Notes: generated by a model from the letters alone, not told the origin. Shown: positions 6,702 to 14,743, counted from the first letter of the stretch. The stretch: DNA of 14,836 nt from DAOMOP01 sp035444405 (GCA_035444405.1 DAOMOP010000094.1:1-14836); one strand, 5' to 3'. Made by a program: numbers and translations.

Positions 6702-8246
6702 TCAATCGGCGCCTGCGCGCCGCTCCGGGGTCCTGAGCGACAGGCCCAGCATCTCGCGGCGCCGCAGCCACGGGCTCGGGCGATAGCGGTCGTCGCCATA
6801 AAGTCGGTGCAACGCTTCGACCAGCTTCAGAATCACGCCACGCCCGAGCCGGTCGCCGGCGGCGAGCGGACCTTCCGGAAAGTTGAACCCCAAGCGCATG
6901 CCCAGATCGAGATCCTCCGGCGCGGCGACGCCCTGCTGGCACAGGTCGCAGGCCAGATTGGTGATCGTCGCCTGCAGGCGCGGCATGACGAAGCCGGGGC
7001 TGTCATTGACACGGCTCACCGCGACACCGTCGGTGCCCAGCAGCGCCATCGCCTGCTCGACCGCCTTCGGTTCGGCACCCGGCGGGGCCATGACGGTACG
7101 CAGCCGCTCCCATCCGTAAAGCGTGTCCACCGCGACGGTTCGCGCGGGGTCGAGACCGAGGCGCGCCGCCGCGGACGAGGCGTCGTCGCCCAACGGCGCG
7201 ATCAGCGCCAGCACATCTGCCGGGGGCCGTTCCGAACCGCTTACCGCCACGCCCGCGTTCAACGCAAGCCTCGCGAGGCGCTCGCGCGAATCGCCGTCAT
7301 GCCCCCACAGCCACACGGCTTCCGGCAGCTCGGCCGCCACCGGCGGCTCCGGCTCGATGACCGGATTGTGCTCGGCATCGTAGCGGTAGAAGCCGCTACC
7401 GCTCTTGCGGCCCAGCATGCCGGCCTCGACCAGCAATCGGTACTGCGGCGTCGGCCGGTAGCGGGGGTCGAAGAAATAGTCCTCGAACAGACTCTTGGTC
7501 GCCGGGTAGTTCACGTCCAGCCCCACCAGATCCATGACCTCGAACGGTCCCATGCGAAAGCCGCCGGCTTCGCGGACAATGCGATCGATCACCGCCGGTG
7601 TCGCAATGGATTCCTGGCTGAAACGCAACGCCTCGGTGTAGAAGGCGCGCGCGCAATTGCCGACCAGGAAGGCCGGCCCGTCCTTGACGCGGATCGGCGT
7701 CTTTTGCATGCGCTCGCCGACCGCCGCCAGTACGTCGATGACCTCGCTGTTCGTGACCGGGGTGGCGATCACCTCGACCAGCTTCATCAGCGGTACGGGG
7801 TTCATGAAGTGCATCCCGGCGATTCGTTCGCGTCGGCCGCAAGCAGCGCCGATGGCGGCAATCGGCAATGCCGAGGTGTTGCTCGCCAGGATCGTGTCGG
7901 CGCCGCAGACGTCCTCGAGGTCCCGAAAAAGCTTGCGCTTGATTTCCAGATTCTCGACCGCTGCCTCGATCACCAGATCACTGCCGGCCAGCGCCGTCAG
8001 CTCACCACTCACGGCGACGCGCGCGAGCACGGCATCACGTTCGGCGGCCTCGAGCCTTCCCTTGTCCACGGCGCGGGCCAGCATCTTGGCAATGAACGCC
8101 TTCGCCTCGTCGGCAACACGGGCATTCACATCGAACAGGCACACGCTGAAACCGGCCTGCGCGGCGACCTGCGCGATGCCACGCCCCATCGTTCCCGCTC
8201 CGACGACGCCGATGCGGTAGTCTCGATCAAGATGCGTTCGAATCAC
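6702..8246 (-). CDS. 3-hydroxyacyl-CoA dehydrogenase (PaaH/PaaC-like)
   Basis: The NAD-dependent enzyme oxidises a 3-hydroxyacyl-CoA to the 3-oxoacyl-CoA. The Rossmann fold opens at residue 11 with GAGTMG (G16, G18, G21). Catalytic residues are visible: S122 in ASNTS, the H146/E158 dyad (HFMNP and LVEV), and N197 in FLVGN. A first C-terminal 3HCDH domain lies at about 190-285, and a second, duplicated one at about 410-505 (SPGFVMPRL, then EGPLAAGDRLG). This two-repeat layout and the 514-residue length match PaaH-type 3-hydroxyadipyl-CoA dehydrogenases, though the chain is slightly longer than E. coli PaaH (about 475). The start is GTG 8246, preceded by GAGGAG at 8-nt spacing; the nearby ATG at 8253 is out of frame. 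It lies 156 nt after the permease and 17 nt before the hydratase. Confidence 0.92.
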   Translation of the reverse strand: MIRTHLDRDYRIGVVGAGTMGRGIAQVAAQAGFSVCLFDVNARVADEAKAFIAKMLARAVDKGRLEAAERDAVLARVAVSGELTALAGSDLVIEAAVENLEIKRKLFRDLEDVCGADTILASNTSALPIAAIGAACGRRERIAGMHFMNPVPLMKLVEVIATPVTNSEVIDVLAAVGERMQKTPIRVKDGPAFLVGNCARAFYTEALRFSQESIATPAVIDRIVREAGGFRMGPFEVMDLVGLDVNYPATKSLFEDYFFDPRYRPTPQYRLLVEAGMLGRKSGSGFYRYDAEHNPVIEPEPPVAAELPEAVWLWGHDGDSRERLARLALNAGVAVSGSERPPADVLALIAPLGDDASSAAARLGLDPARTVAVDTLYGWERLRTVMAPPGAEPKAVEQAMALLGTDGVAVSRVNDSPGFVMPRLQATITNLACDLCQQGVAAPEDLDLGMRLGFNFPEGPLAAGDRLGRGVILKLVEALHRLYGDDRYRPSPWLRRREMLGLSLRTPERRAGAD

Positions 8247-8402
8247 GTCTCATGCTCCTCTGTTGCCCTGATGTTTGTTTTGGTGATCGGCGCACCCGCG
8301 CCCGCATCCCGGACGCGCCGCAATCATCTTGGCGGGCGCAACCGCCGGCCGGCCCGCTCGCGCTGCCGCCGGCACGAAGAAGGTGGCGCAACGCGGCGGC
8401 AT

Positions 8403-10337
8403 TCAGGGCCCGACCTCGACGGCGCGCGGAGACGTGCCCACGGAAGCACCGCCACCATGCGCACCGGAGGCGGCCTTCTTGCGCTTGATCTGGCCCCCGA
8501 GCAGGACCATGAAGGCCAGCAGGCCGGCAGCCAGCAACCCATACTCGATGGGGATGTCCTCGATCTGGCGAAACATCACGTAGCCGAACATCAGTGCGGC
8601 ACAGGCGGTCGCCAGCAAGCGCTCGTGGAACCTGAATCCGACTAGTCCGCAATTGAACAGCGCGGTGGCCAGCGCCGTCATCCCCAGCGGGATCGCGATC
8701 ATGGCCCCGACCGCAGACGTCCAGCTGCGCGGCTCGAGCACCAGGACGGGGTTATAGACGACCAGGAAGGGAATAATGAATCCGGCGATCGCGATCTTGA
8801 ACGCCATCAGCGAAGTCGCCATGTAGTTCGCCCCGGCGATGCCGGCCCCGGCCAAAGCGGCAAGCGCGACCGGCGGCGTGACGGCCGAGATCACCGCAAA
8901 ATAGAACGCGAAGAAGTGTGCGGCAATCGGCGTCACACCCATGGAGATCAGGCTCGGCACCACCACGATCGCCACCAGTGCATAGGCGGCACTGGTGGGA
9001 ATACCCAGACCGAGAATGATCGAGACCAGCATCGTGATGATCAGCGCGATCCACAACTGGCCCCCGCTCAGCAATTCCACCAGCCCGGCGATCTTGCTCC
9101 CGAGCCCCGTCGTGATGAGCGTCTGCGCCATCAATCCGACGATGGCCAGCGCGATACCGATCTGCGCGCCCACCAATGCCCCGCGCGCGAGACAACGCGC
9201 CAGTTCCAGCGGCGACGGACGCGTGTCGCGACTCAGGCAGCTCAACGAGATGGCGACTATGATGGCCCAGAATGCAGCCAGGCGAGGGCTGTAGTGGAGC
9301 AGGAGCATCACCACCAGCAGCGTGAGCGGCACCAGGAACAGCGGCAGCCTGCGCATGATCATCTTCTTGTCGACCGGTTCCGCAGGACTCTCGAGGTCGG
9401 CCCCCACGGCGATCAGCTGGACGCTCAGAATGCAACCCCAGAAGTACAGTAACGCCGGAATGAGGGCTGCAAGCATCACGGTCGCATAGGGGACGCCCAT
9501 GAACGACGCCATCAGGAACGCCGCCGCACCCATGATGGGCGGCATGAGCTGCCCCCCGGTGGAAGCAGTGGCCTCGATCGCCGCAGCCACGTGGGACGGA
9601 TAGCCGGAACGCTTCATGTACGGAATGGTGAATGCACCCGTAATCGCCACATTGGCCACCGCCGCGCCGGTGACCGTACCGACCAGTGCGCTCGATACCA
9701 CCGCAGTCTGACCGGGGCCACCCTTGAACACACGTCCCGCCGCCTTGCCGAGCTCGTAAAAAAGATCGTTGACCTTGATGATTTCGAGCAAGGCACCGAA
9801 CACCACGAACAGAAATACAAAGTTTGCGGAGATCGACAGAAAACTCCCGAAGATTCCGGAGAGACCGATACTCAGGTAGGAGATGACGTAATTGAGCGTG
9901 AACTCCCTGTGCCACAGCGGGCCGGGAAGATGATGCCCCCACAGGAAATATGCGACGAAGATCGCGGCAACGATCGGGAGCATCATTCCCCATGCATGTC
10001 GCGTACCGGCCATGACAACGAGGATCAACACCATTCCGACGATAACGTCACGGGTGTCGGGGAAGCCGATCACCATCTCGAGATGCGCCATATTGACCAG
10101 CACGTAGCCGGTCACGAACAAACCGAGCAGCAGCAGTCCTCCGTTGAGTGCGCGCGAGAGGTTGGTTTTGGCCACGCGCAACGCGCTGAGGAAGATGAGC
10201 GTCAGCACGAACGCGAGGTGGATCGTCTGATGCTCGTACGACCCGACGAGCGCGTACTGCGCCGTCAACATGTGGTAGCCGAACGCCGCCAGTCCCACCA
10301 CCAGCAGGGCAGCATCGAGCAACTTGAATCGATTCAT
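8403..10337 (-). CDS. TRAP transporter permease, fused small and large membrane subunits (TAXI type)
   Basis: This is the inner-membrane part of a tripartite ATP-independent periplasmic transporter, driven by an ion gradient. The 644-residue protein is hydrophobic almost throughout. About four to five N-terminal helices correspond to the DctQ-like subunit, followed by a DctM-like large subunit with roughly a dozen helices. The large subunit includes the conserved SALVGTVTGAAVANVAITG segment and VISAVTPPVALAALAG. The fused 4TM/12TM form is typical of TAXI-TRAP systems and agrees with the adjacent TAXI binding protein. The C-terminal 30 or so residues are polar. ATG 10337 was chosen over ATG 10352 because GAGGG precedes it at 8 nt. 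It is separated from the binding-protein gene by 137 nt containing a strong inverted repeat. Substrate inferred from context: a dicarboxylate or related acid. Confidence 0.92.
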   Translation of the reverse strand: MNRFKLLDAALLVVGLAAFGYHMLTAQYALVGSYEHQTIHLAFVLTLIFLSALRVAKTNLSRALNGGLLLLGLFVTGYVLVNMAHLEMVIGFPDTRDVIVGMVLILVVMAGTRHAWGMMLPIVAAIFVAYFLWGHHLPGPLWHREFTLNYVISYLSIGLSGIFGSFLSISANFVFLFVVFGALLEIIKVNDLFYELGKAAGRVFKGGPGQTAVVSSALVGTVTGAAVANVAITGAFTIPYMKRSGYPSHVAAAIEATASTGGQLMPPIMGAAAFLMASFMGVPYATVMLAALIPALLYFWGCILSVQLIAVGADLESPAEPVDKKMIMRRLPLFLVPLTLLVVMLLLHYSPRLAAFWAIIVAISLSCLSRDTRPSPLELARCLARGALVGAQIGIALAIVGLMAQTLITTGLGSKIAGLVELLSGGQLWIALIITMLVSIILGLGIPTSAAYALVAIVVVPSLISMGVTPIAAHFFAFYFAVISAVTPPVALAALAGAGIAGANYMATSLMAFKIAIAGFIIPFLVVYNPVLVLEPRSWTSAVGAMIAIPLGMTALATALFNCGLVGFRFHERLLATACAALMFGYVMFRQIEDIPIEYGLLAAGLLAFMVLLGGQIKRKKAASGAHGGGASVGTSPRAVEVGP

Positions 10338-10413
10338 CACGAGAACCCTCATAGCCGGTAAGCCGCCGCGCGGCCGCCGATGGTCCGATTCCGATCACAG
10401 GAGGACTTGAAGC

Positions 10414-10453
10414 CCTCCCCGACCGCGGACAGGCATACATGAAGTCGGGGAGG
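10414..10453 (-). repeat. Intercistronic inverted repeat between solute-binding protein and permease genes
   Basis: CCTCCCCGAC (10414-10423) and GTCGGGGAGG (10444-10453) form a perfect 10-bp GC-rich stem with a 20-nt loop. It lies 21 nt past the binding-protein stop and well before the permease ribosome-binding site. With no T-run it is unlikely to be a full terminator. It fits a stem that protects the upstream message or partly blocks read-through, giving more binding protein than permease. Confidence 0.55.
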
Positions 10454-10474
10454 ATGCGGTGAAGCGCGGCCGTC

Positions 10475-11455
10475 TCAGTCCAGAATGCCGGCTTCGCGGT
10501 AGGCACGCAGGGCGCCGGGGTGGAGCTCCTCCGGCTCCCATCCGAAAGGCAGTGCCTTGCGAGACATCAGGGTGCCGAGTGAGTGATAGTCACGGAAGCT
10601 GTCCACATGCTCGATGATCAGCTTGGTGATCTCGTAGGCAGCCTCCACGGGAAAGTCCTCATGTACGGTCCACGAGACCGTGTCGGCGAAACTTTGCAGC
10701 GGCTCGGTGCGCCCCGGTAGCGCTTCCGCGGGCAGCGTGACCGGAATCATCGGCATGCCGCTCGCCACCACCTTGTCGATGGCCTCGACCGTCCAGGGCA
10801 GAAAGCGGATGTCGCGACCCGACGCGACGAACTCCTGAGTCTGCGGCGCCAACTGCATCTTGTTCGTTATCGGATCGAGGTAACCGCCGACGATGGCGGC
10901 ATCGACCTGGCCATCGAGCAGGGCATCGACGGCCTCCTTGGTGCCCAGATACTGAACCTTGGCGTCGAGGCCGGCCCCGACACGCAGCAGGGCTTCGGGC
11001 TGCACCGCCCAGTTGATCTGTGTCCGACGGCCGAGCGCGACGCTTTTCCCCGCCAGGTCCGTGATGCCCTGGATATTCGGATCGAGCGTGGCCAGGAAAT
11101 AGGTGCCCAGATTGTAGTTGGCGAGCGCCTTCACCGTCAGCGTCGGCTTCTCGAAGGGCGTCATGCCGGCCGCCGCTGCTGCATTCACGCCGCGACCCGA
11201 ACCGACGATCATGGTCTTGCGCAACGACGGGTCACGCTCGAGCTGGTTGTGATTGAACACGAAGCCGGGGCTTTCGGAGTGACTGATGCGGATCTGCGGA
11301 TGGTTGCGGTTGACGATCTGCTCGAGGGCGCCCCCCAGCACGTAGGATCCGGTGCCGAAGGGAGCGGAGATGTGCGCGTAGGTGTCGGCACCGACCGCGG
11401 TGCTGAAAATAGCCGCCGCAGCTGCCGGCACTAGCATCCTGAGTCCGAGTTTCAT
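10475..11455 (-). CDS. TAXI-family TRAP transporter solute-binding protein
   Basis: This is a periplasmic substrate-binding protein for the downstream TRAP permease. The 326-residue precursor has a classic Sec signal peptide: a short positive start (MKLGLR), an Ala-rich hydrophobic core, and a likely cleavage after A23 (AVGA, then DT). The mature part shows the TAXI pattern: an early GTGSYVLGGALEQIVNR segment, a SPGFVFN region, a TDLAGKSVALG segment near 134-144, and a VDALLDGQVDAAIVGG segment near 175-190. A strong AGGAGGAG precedes ATG 11455 at 6-nt spacing, suggesting high expression. It is the first gene of the unit and carries its own predicted promoter, which shares sequence with the lysR intergenic region. 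TAXI ligands known so far are mainly small organic acids such as glutamate or 2-oxoglutarate; the ligand here is inferred only from the pathway. Confidence 0.92.
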   Translation of the reverse strand: MKLGLRMLVPAAAAAIFSTAVGADTYAHISAPFGTGSYVLGGALEQIVNRNHPQIRISHSESPGFVFNHNQLERDPSLRKTMIVGSGRGVNAAAAAGMTPFEKPTLTVKALANYNLGTYFLATLDPNIQGITDLAGKSVALGRRTQINWAVQPEALLRVGAGLDAKVQYLGTKEAVDALLDGQVDAAIVGGYLDPITNKMQLAPQTQEFVASGRDIRFLPWTVEAIDKVVASGMPMIPVTLPAEALPGRTEPLQSFADTVSWTVHEDFPVEAAYEITKLIIEHVDSFRDYHSLGTLMSRKALPFGWEPEELHPGALRAYREAGILD

Positions 11456-11512
11456 GAGCGTCTCCTCCTGGCTATGTCTGTATGTACGCGTGATGTAACA
11501 GCACGTTTTCTA

Positions 11513-11542
11513 TTTCTAGCGCAGTTCAAGATATCGATCCAA
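11513..11542 (-). promoter_or_regulatory. Predicted promoter of the TRAP transporter-beta-oxidation unit
   Basis: On the minus strand TTGGAT (11542-11537) and TAGAAA (11518-11513) are spaced by 18 nt, giving a leader of about 50 nt before ATG 11455. The same -35 and spacing occur at the thiolase operon promoter, embedded in the shared 51-nt element. Confidence 0.45.
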
Positions 11543-11580
11543 TGGAACTTGGTGATATGCAACATTGACGATATGAATTT
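11530..11580. repeat. Copy 2 of the 51-nt shared upstream element
   Basis: This stretch matches 4910-4960 at 35 of 51 positions without gaps. The block 11564-11580 matches at 16 of 17. Relative to the minus-strand solute-binding protein gene it has the same orientation as copy 1 has to the thiolase operon, and it includes the predicted -35. Similarity fades past 11580, so the lysR coding sequence itself is not duplicated. Confidence 0.6.
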
Positions 11581-11755
11581 CGTGGCACATCAAGTATCCG
11601 CCTCGACGTACCTCCGTCCGGACGAGCTCGACGACGTGCGCCGCAACGTACGTCGCGCCCAGGGCACATCCTTTTCGACCTGTTGCGCGGGGTCTGCGCC
11701 GGACGATAAGCAGGACGCCCCAGGTGCCCGCCATGCCGGCCAGGGACACGCACCA
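11581..11755. other. Non-coding gap between the cobT-like gene and the transporter unit
   Basis: This is the remainder of a 300-nt gap without a convincing gene. A 77-codon minus-strand frame (11516-11749, GTG start) crosses it, but its second half runs through the shared element and the promoter. Its early codons have the GC-ending bias of real genes while its later ones do not. I see no T-tailed terminator for the cobT-like gene. The stretch may be a decayed gene end or simply spacer. Confidence 0.4.
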
Positions 11756-13477
11756 TTAGCGTCGATGCCTGCCGCCGATCAACTGCACGATCTCGAAGAA
11801 CAGCTCATTGTCGAGCGAGCGTGACAGGTCGGTTGCCAGGCTGCGACGATAAAACGCACCGAGATCGAGACCGACGCCGAGGGCGAGGATCTCGACGTCG
11901 TCCAGTTGCTCGTGCCGCGCGACGACCTCCTTCAGGTGGTTGTTGAGATAAAAGCGGTCGTTGACGAGGTTCGTGGCCGTGTCCATCGGGCAGCCATCGG
12001 AGACGACGATCAGGATGCGCCGCATCTCGCTGCGTGCGAGCATGCGGTTGCATGCCCACTCGACCGCCTCGCCGTCAATTCCCTCGCGGAACAGGTCGGC
12101 CTTGAGCAATCCGGCGATGTCGGTGCGCGCGCGCCGCCAGGGGCGGTCGGCGTCCTTGAAGATCACGTGACACACCTCGTTGAGCCGGCCCGGATGCCGT
12201 GGGCGGCCGCCGTTCAGCCAGTCCCTGTGCGCACGACCACCATTCCATGCGCCGGTTGTGTAGCCCAGCACCTCGGTCGTCGCGCCGGCCATCTCGAGCG
12301 CCCGCACCAGCAGATCGACGATGACGGCGATCGCTTCGATGTGCTCCTTCATCGATCCGGAACAGTCGATCAACAGGCTGACGATGCAGTTCGCATCGGG
12401 CCGGTACCGCTCGATGCGAAACACGCGTCGCTCGCCCGGCGAGCTGATGAGCTGGGCGAGGCGCCGGCCATCGACATGGCCTTCCTCCTCGCCGAACAGC
12501 CAGCCGTCGCGCCGCGGCACGCTCAGGATCGCCGCGAGCTGCCGGGCGAGGCGGGCGAGGTTGATACCCTGGCTACCGATGCGCTTGTCGAGACGTTCGC
12601 GATACTCCTTGAGCAACGCCTCGCGCACCAGCGCGGCGGCCGCCACCTCCCGATCGTAGCGCGTGGTGTAGGCACGGTAGCCGTGCCCGCCCGCCTCGAA
12701 GACCGGGCTGTCGCCGGTGCTCGCGACGGCGATGGTGTCGCCGCCCTCGCTGTCGAATTCGAGTAGCAGCGCGAACGCCGCGCCCGCGTCCTCTTCGTCC
12801 TCGCGGGCGGCGTCGTCCGGGCCTTCGGCGGCTGCGGCGCGCATCATCTCGCCGGTGATGTGGGCGATCTCCCGCGCGTAGCGCGCATACGCCGCTTGAT
12901 CGTCGCGATGGCGGCGCAGGCCGGCCAGCGCCGTGCCGAGCACCGGCACGATCGCGGCCCTCGTCGCTTCGATGATGTCTTCGGTGTCCTCGAGCACCGG
13001 CCGCGCGGTCAGGCGCGACCAACAGATCTGGGCCACGGTATAGAGCAGGATGCCGAGGCTGCTCTCGGTCAGCCCGGAGCGGTGAAACGCGCGCGACCAC
13101 TGCTCGAAGCGGTGCCGGACGTTGTACGCCATGCCGGGCATATCGGATGGCACGCGGCTGTCGGCGCGCAGTTGCTCGAGCAACTCGAAGATCAGGCGTT
13201 CGACCGGCTCGCTCGGGCATTGCTGCCGGTGCAGTTCGGCGTCGGAGTACTGCAGGCGCAGCGCGCTGCAATCGGTGGCGCCGCGGCGGGCGGCGCAATC
13301 GTCGCTGTCCGGATCGACGCGCAGATGCGGCGCATGCAGCGGCAGCGGCCGCGTCCCGCGGTGTAGGCGGCCGGCGCGGTAATGCAGCCGGGCATCGCCG
13401 GTGAGTGCGCGGATCGCAGCACCACACAATTCCTCGGCCTGCTGATGCCGGCGCGCCTTTTGCTGCGGCGTCGCCAT
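11756..13477 (-). CDS. cobT: CobT-like cobaltochelatase subunit with VWA domain
   Basis: In aerobic cobalamin synthesis CobT pairs with the AAA+ CobS to drive CobN-catalysed cobalt insertion into hydrogenobyrinic acid diamide. The 573-residue chain has a CobT-type N-terminal region (to about 330). The C-terminal von Willebrand A domain carries a MIDAS motif D371-C-S-G-S375 and SDG at 493-495. The stretch EVLGYTTGAWNGGR (402-415) is characteristic of CobT. The acidic linker seen as a long stretch in Pseudomonas denitrificans CobT (about 631 residues) is reduced here to about 15 residues (218-232). ATG 13477 overlaps the cobS stop TAA by one base (TAATG), so translation is probably coupled; a start at 13504 would lie inside cobS. 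No CobN or other cobalamin gene is in the window, so a role in activating another metalloprotein cannot be excluded. Confidence 0.85.
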   Translation of the reverse strand: MATPQQKARRHQQAEELCGAAIRALTGDARLHYRAGRLHRGTRPLPLHAPHLRVDPDSDDCAARRGATDCSALRLQYSDAELHRQQCPSEPVERLIFELLEQLRADSRVPSDMPGMAYNVRHRFEQWSRAFHRSGLTESSLGILLYTVAQICWSRLTARPVLEDTEDIIEATRAAIVPVLGTALAGLRRHRDDQAAYARYAREIAHITGEMMRAAAAEGPDDAAREDEEDAGAAFALLLEFDSEGGDTIAVASTGDSPVFEAGGHGYRAYTTRYDREVAAAALVREALLKEYRERLDKRIGSQGINLARLARQLAAILSVPRRDGWLFGEEEGHVDGRRLAQLISSPGERRVFRIERYRPDANCIVSLLIDCSGSMKEHIEAIAVIVDLLVRALEMAGATTEVLGYTTGAWNGGRAHRDWLNGGRPRHPGRLNEVCHVIFKDADRPWRRARTDIAGLLKADLFREGIDGEAVEWACNRMLARSEMRRILIVVSDGCPMDTATNLVNDRFYLNNHLKEVVARHEQLDDVEILALGVGLDLGAFYRRSLATDLSRSLDNELFFEIVQLIGGRHRR

Positions 13478-14457
13478 TACGGGCGCCCCGTCTCGCGCAT
13501 CCACGACTCGTCCAGTTCCTCGCCGAAGCAGCGCTGGTAGTACTCGGCGACGATCGGCCGCTCGGCCTCATCGCATTTGTTCAGGAAGGACAGGCGGAAC
13601 GCCAGCGCCGGATCGCGGAAGATCTCGCAGTTCTCCGCCCAGGTGATCACCGTGCGCGGCGACATCAGCGTCGACAGGTCGCCGGCGGCAAAACCCTTGC
13701 GCGTCAGATCGGCGAGCGCAACCATCGCGCCGATCAGCTTGCGCCCCTTCTCGGTCGCCTTGTGCGGCACGCGCGCGAGCACGATCGCGACCTCTTCGTC
13801 GCGCGGCAGGTAGTTCAGCGTCGCGACGATGTTCCAGCGGTCGATCTGTGCGTGGTTGAGCACCTGCGTGCCGTGGTAGAGGCCCGATAGATTGCCCAGG
13901 CCGACCGTGTTCGACGTTGCGAACAGCCGGAAGTACGGATGCGGGCGGATCACGCGGTTCTGGTCGAGCAGCGTGAGGCTGCCGTCGCGCTCGAGGATGC
14001 GCTGGATCACGAACATCACGTCGGGGCGGCCGGCATCGTACTCGTCGAAAATCAGCGCGACCGGCCGCTGCAGCGCCCACGGCACGATGCCTTCCTGGAA
14101 CTCGGTAACCTGCTTGCCGTCGCGCACGACGATGGCGTCCTTGCCGACGAGATCGAGGCGGCTGATGTGCCCGTCGAGATTCACGCGCACGCACGGCCAG
14201 CCGAGCCGCGCGGCGACCTGCTCGATGTGCGTGGATTTGCCGGTGCCGTGCAGCCCCTGCACCATCACGCGGCGGTTGCGCGTGAAGCCGGCGAGGATCG
14301 CCAGCGTCACGTCCGGGTTGAAGCGGTAGGCCGCGTCGATCTCGGGCACATGATCGTCGTGCGCCGTAAATACCGGCACCTGCAATTCGGTGTCGATGTC
14401 GAATAGGGTGCGCACGGATTCCGTGCGGTCGGGCTTGCCGAAATCGATGTCTGGCAC
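13477..14457 (-). CDS. cobS: CobS-like AAA+ ATPase, cobaltochelatase subunit
   Basis: This is the AAA+ motor partner of CobT. The 326-residue protein matches Pseudomonas denitrificans CobS (332 residues) in length and in many blocks. These include THIEQVAARLGWPCVRVNLD at 76-95, the Walker A GLHGTGKS (K74), Walker B LIFDEYD (D138, E139), sensor-1 ATSNT (N183), a candidate arginine finger R207 in QIDRWN, and sensor-2 R268 in MSPRTVITWAEN. All residues needed for ATP hydrolysis are present. The start is GTG 14457, preceded by GAGGAG at 6-nt spacing. The stop shares one base with the cobT start. The gene diverges from a TPP-enzyme gene across 286 nt that holds predicted promoters in both directions. 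The CobS family assignment is strong; whether it serves cobalt chelation here depends on a CobN elsewhere. Confidence 0.9.
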   Translation of the reverse strand: MPDIDFGKPDRTESVRTLFDIDTELQVPVFTAHDDHVPEIDAAYRFNPDVTLAILAGFTRNRRVMVQGLHGTGKSTHIEQVAARLGWPCVRVNLDGHISRLDLVGKDAIVVRDGKQVTEFQEGIVPWALQRPVALIFDEYDAGRPDVMFVIQRILERDGSLTLLDQNRVIRPHPYFRLFATSNTVGLGNLSGLYHGTQVLNHAQIDRWNIVATLNYLPRDEEVAIVLARVPHKATEKGRKLIGAMVALADLTRKGFAAGDLSTLMSPRTVITWAENCEIFRDPALAFRLSFLNKCDEAERPIVAEYYQRCFGEELDESWMRETGRP

Positions 14458-14623
14458 AGGCGTCTCCTCAGTTCATTGGGGTGCGATACGAGCCCGCCGA
14501 CATGCGACTCGCGCCGCGCTGGTGTGCGGTCCCGGCAAGGCTCGCGCGACGTGGCAGCCGTCGCGCCTTTCGCCGGCAATGCCGAGCTAGCCAGGGCCTC
14601 ACAAAAAGGTACGCTTCGTATCG

Positions 14624-14669
14624 TTTTTTTAAAAAATTCGTTGACGTCCATCAAGCTTACTCCTAAAGT
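14624..14669 (+). promoter_or_regulatory. Predicted sigma70 promoter with UP-like A/T tract for the TPP-enzyme gene
   Basis: TTGACG (14641-14646), a 17-nt spacer and TAAAGT (14664-14669) form a good promoter. T7A6 (14624-14636) lies directly upstream of the -35, where an alpha-subunit UP element would sit. The tract stands out in otherwise GC-rich DNA. The leader to ATG 14744 would be about 68 nt. Confidence 0.55.
14626..14654 (-). promoter_or_regulatory. Predicted promoter of the cobS-cobT operon
   Basis: On the minus strand TTGATG (14654-14649) and TAAAAA (14631-14626) are spaced by 17 nt. The -10 uses the same A/T tract that serves the opposite promoter as an UP-like element, so the two promoters overlap and may compete. 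The leader would be about 160 nt. Confidence 0.4.
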
Positions 14670-14743
14670 TTGCCTAACTTCCACTTTTCGAAACCCGGCG
14701 TACCGATTTTTTGTTCGCCCTCACCCACCATAGGAAGCAAGCC

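Noticed and set aside
8247..8402. GC-rich gap between permease and hydroxyacyl-CoA dehydrogenase, inspected for a terminator or promoter
   Set aside because: GCCGGC-type repeats are present, but no clean stem, T-run or promoter pair was found. Read-through in one operon is simpler.
6807..8645. 612-codon open frame on the plus strand
   Set aside because: It is antisense to the 3-hydroxyacyl-CoA dehydrogenase and the permease end. It shows low-complexity Arg/His/Gln composition and no motifs.
9591..10361. 256-codon plus-strand frame rich in His, Glu and Gln
   Set aside because: It is antisense to the hydrophobic permease; reverse reading of Leu/Val/Ile codons gives exactly this polar composition.
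11474..11824. 116-codon plus-strand frame including a MNF segment after the 17-nt shared block, considered as a broken second lysR
   Set aside because: Similarity to lysR stops at the start codon, and the following residues show no helix-turn-helix. Its end is antisense to cobT.
14307..14684. 125-codon minus-strand frame beginning MEVRQTLGVS
   Set aside because: Its last part overlaps the cobS start in another frame and turns into Arg/Thr/Pro-rich shadow sequence. The stretch before it carries the promoters.
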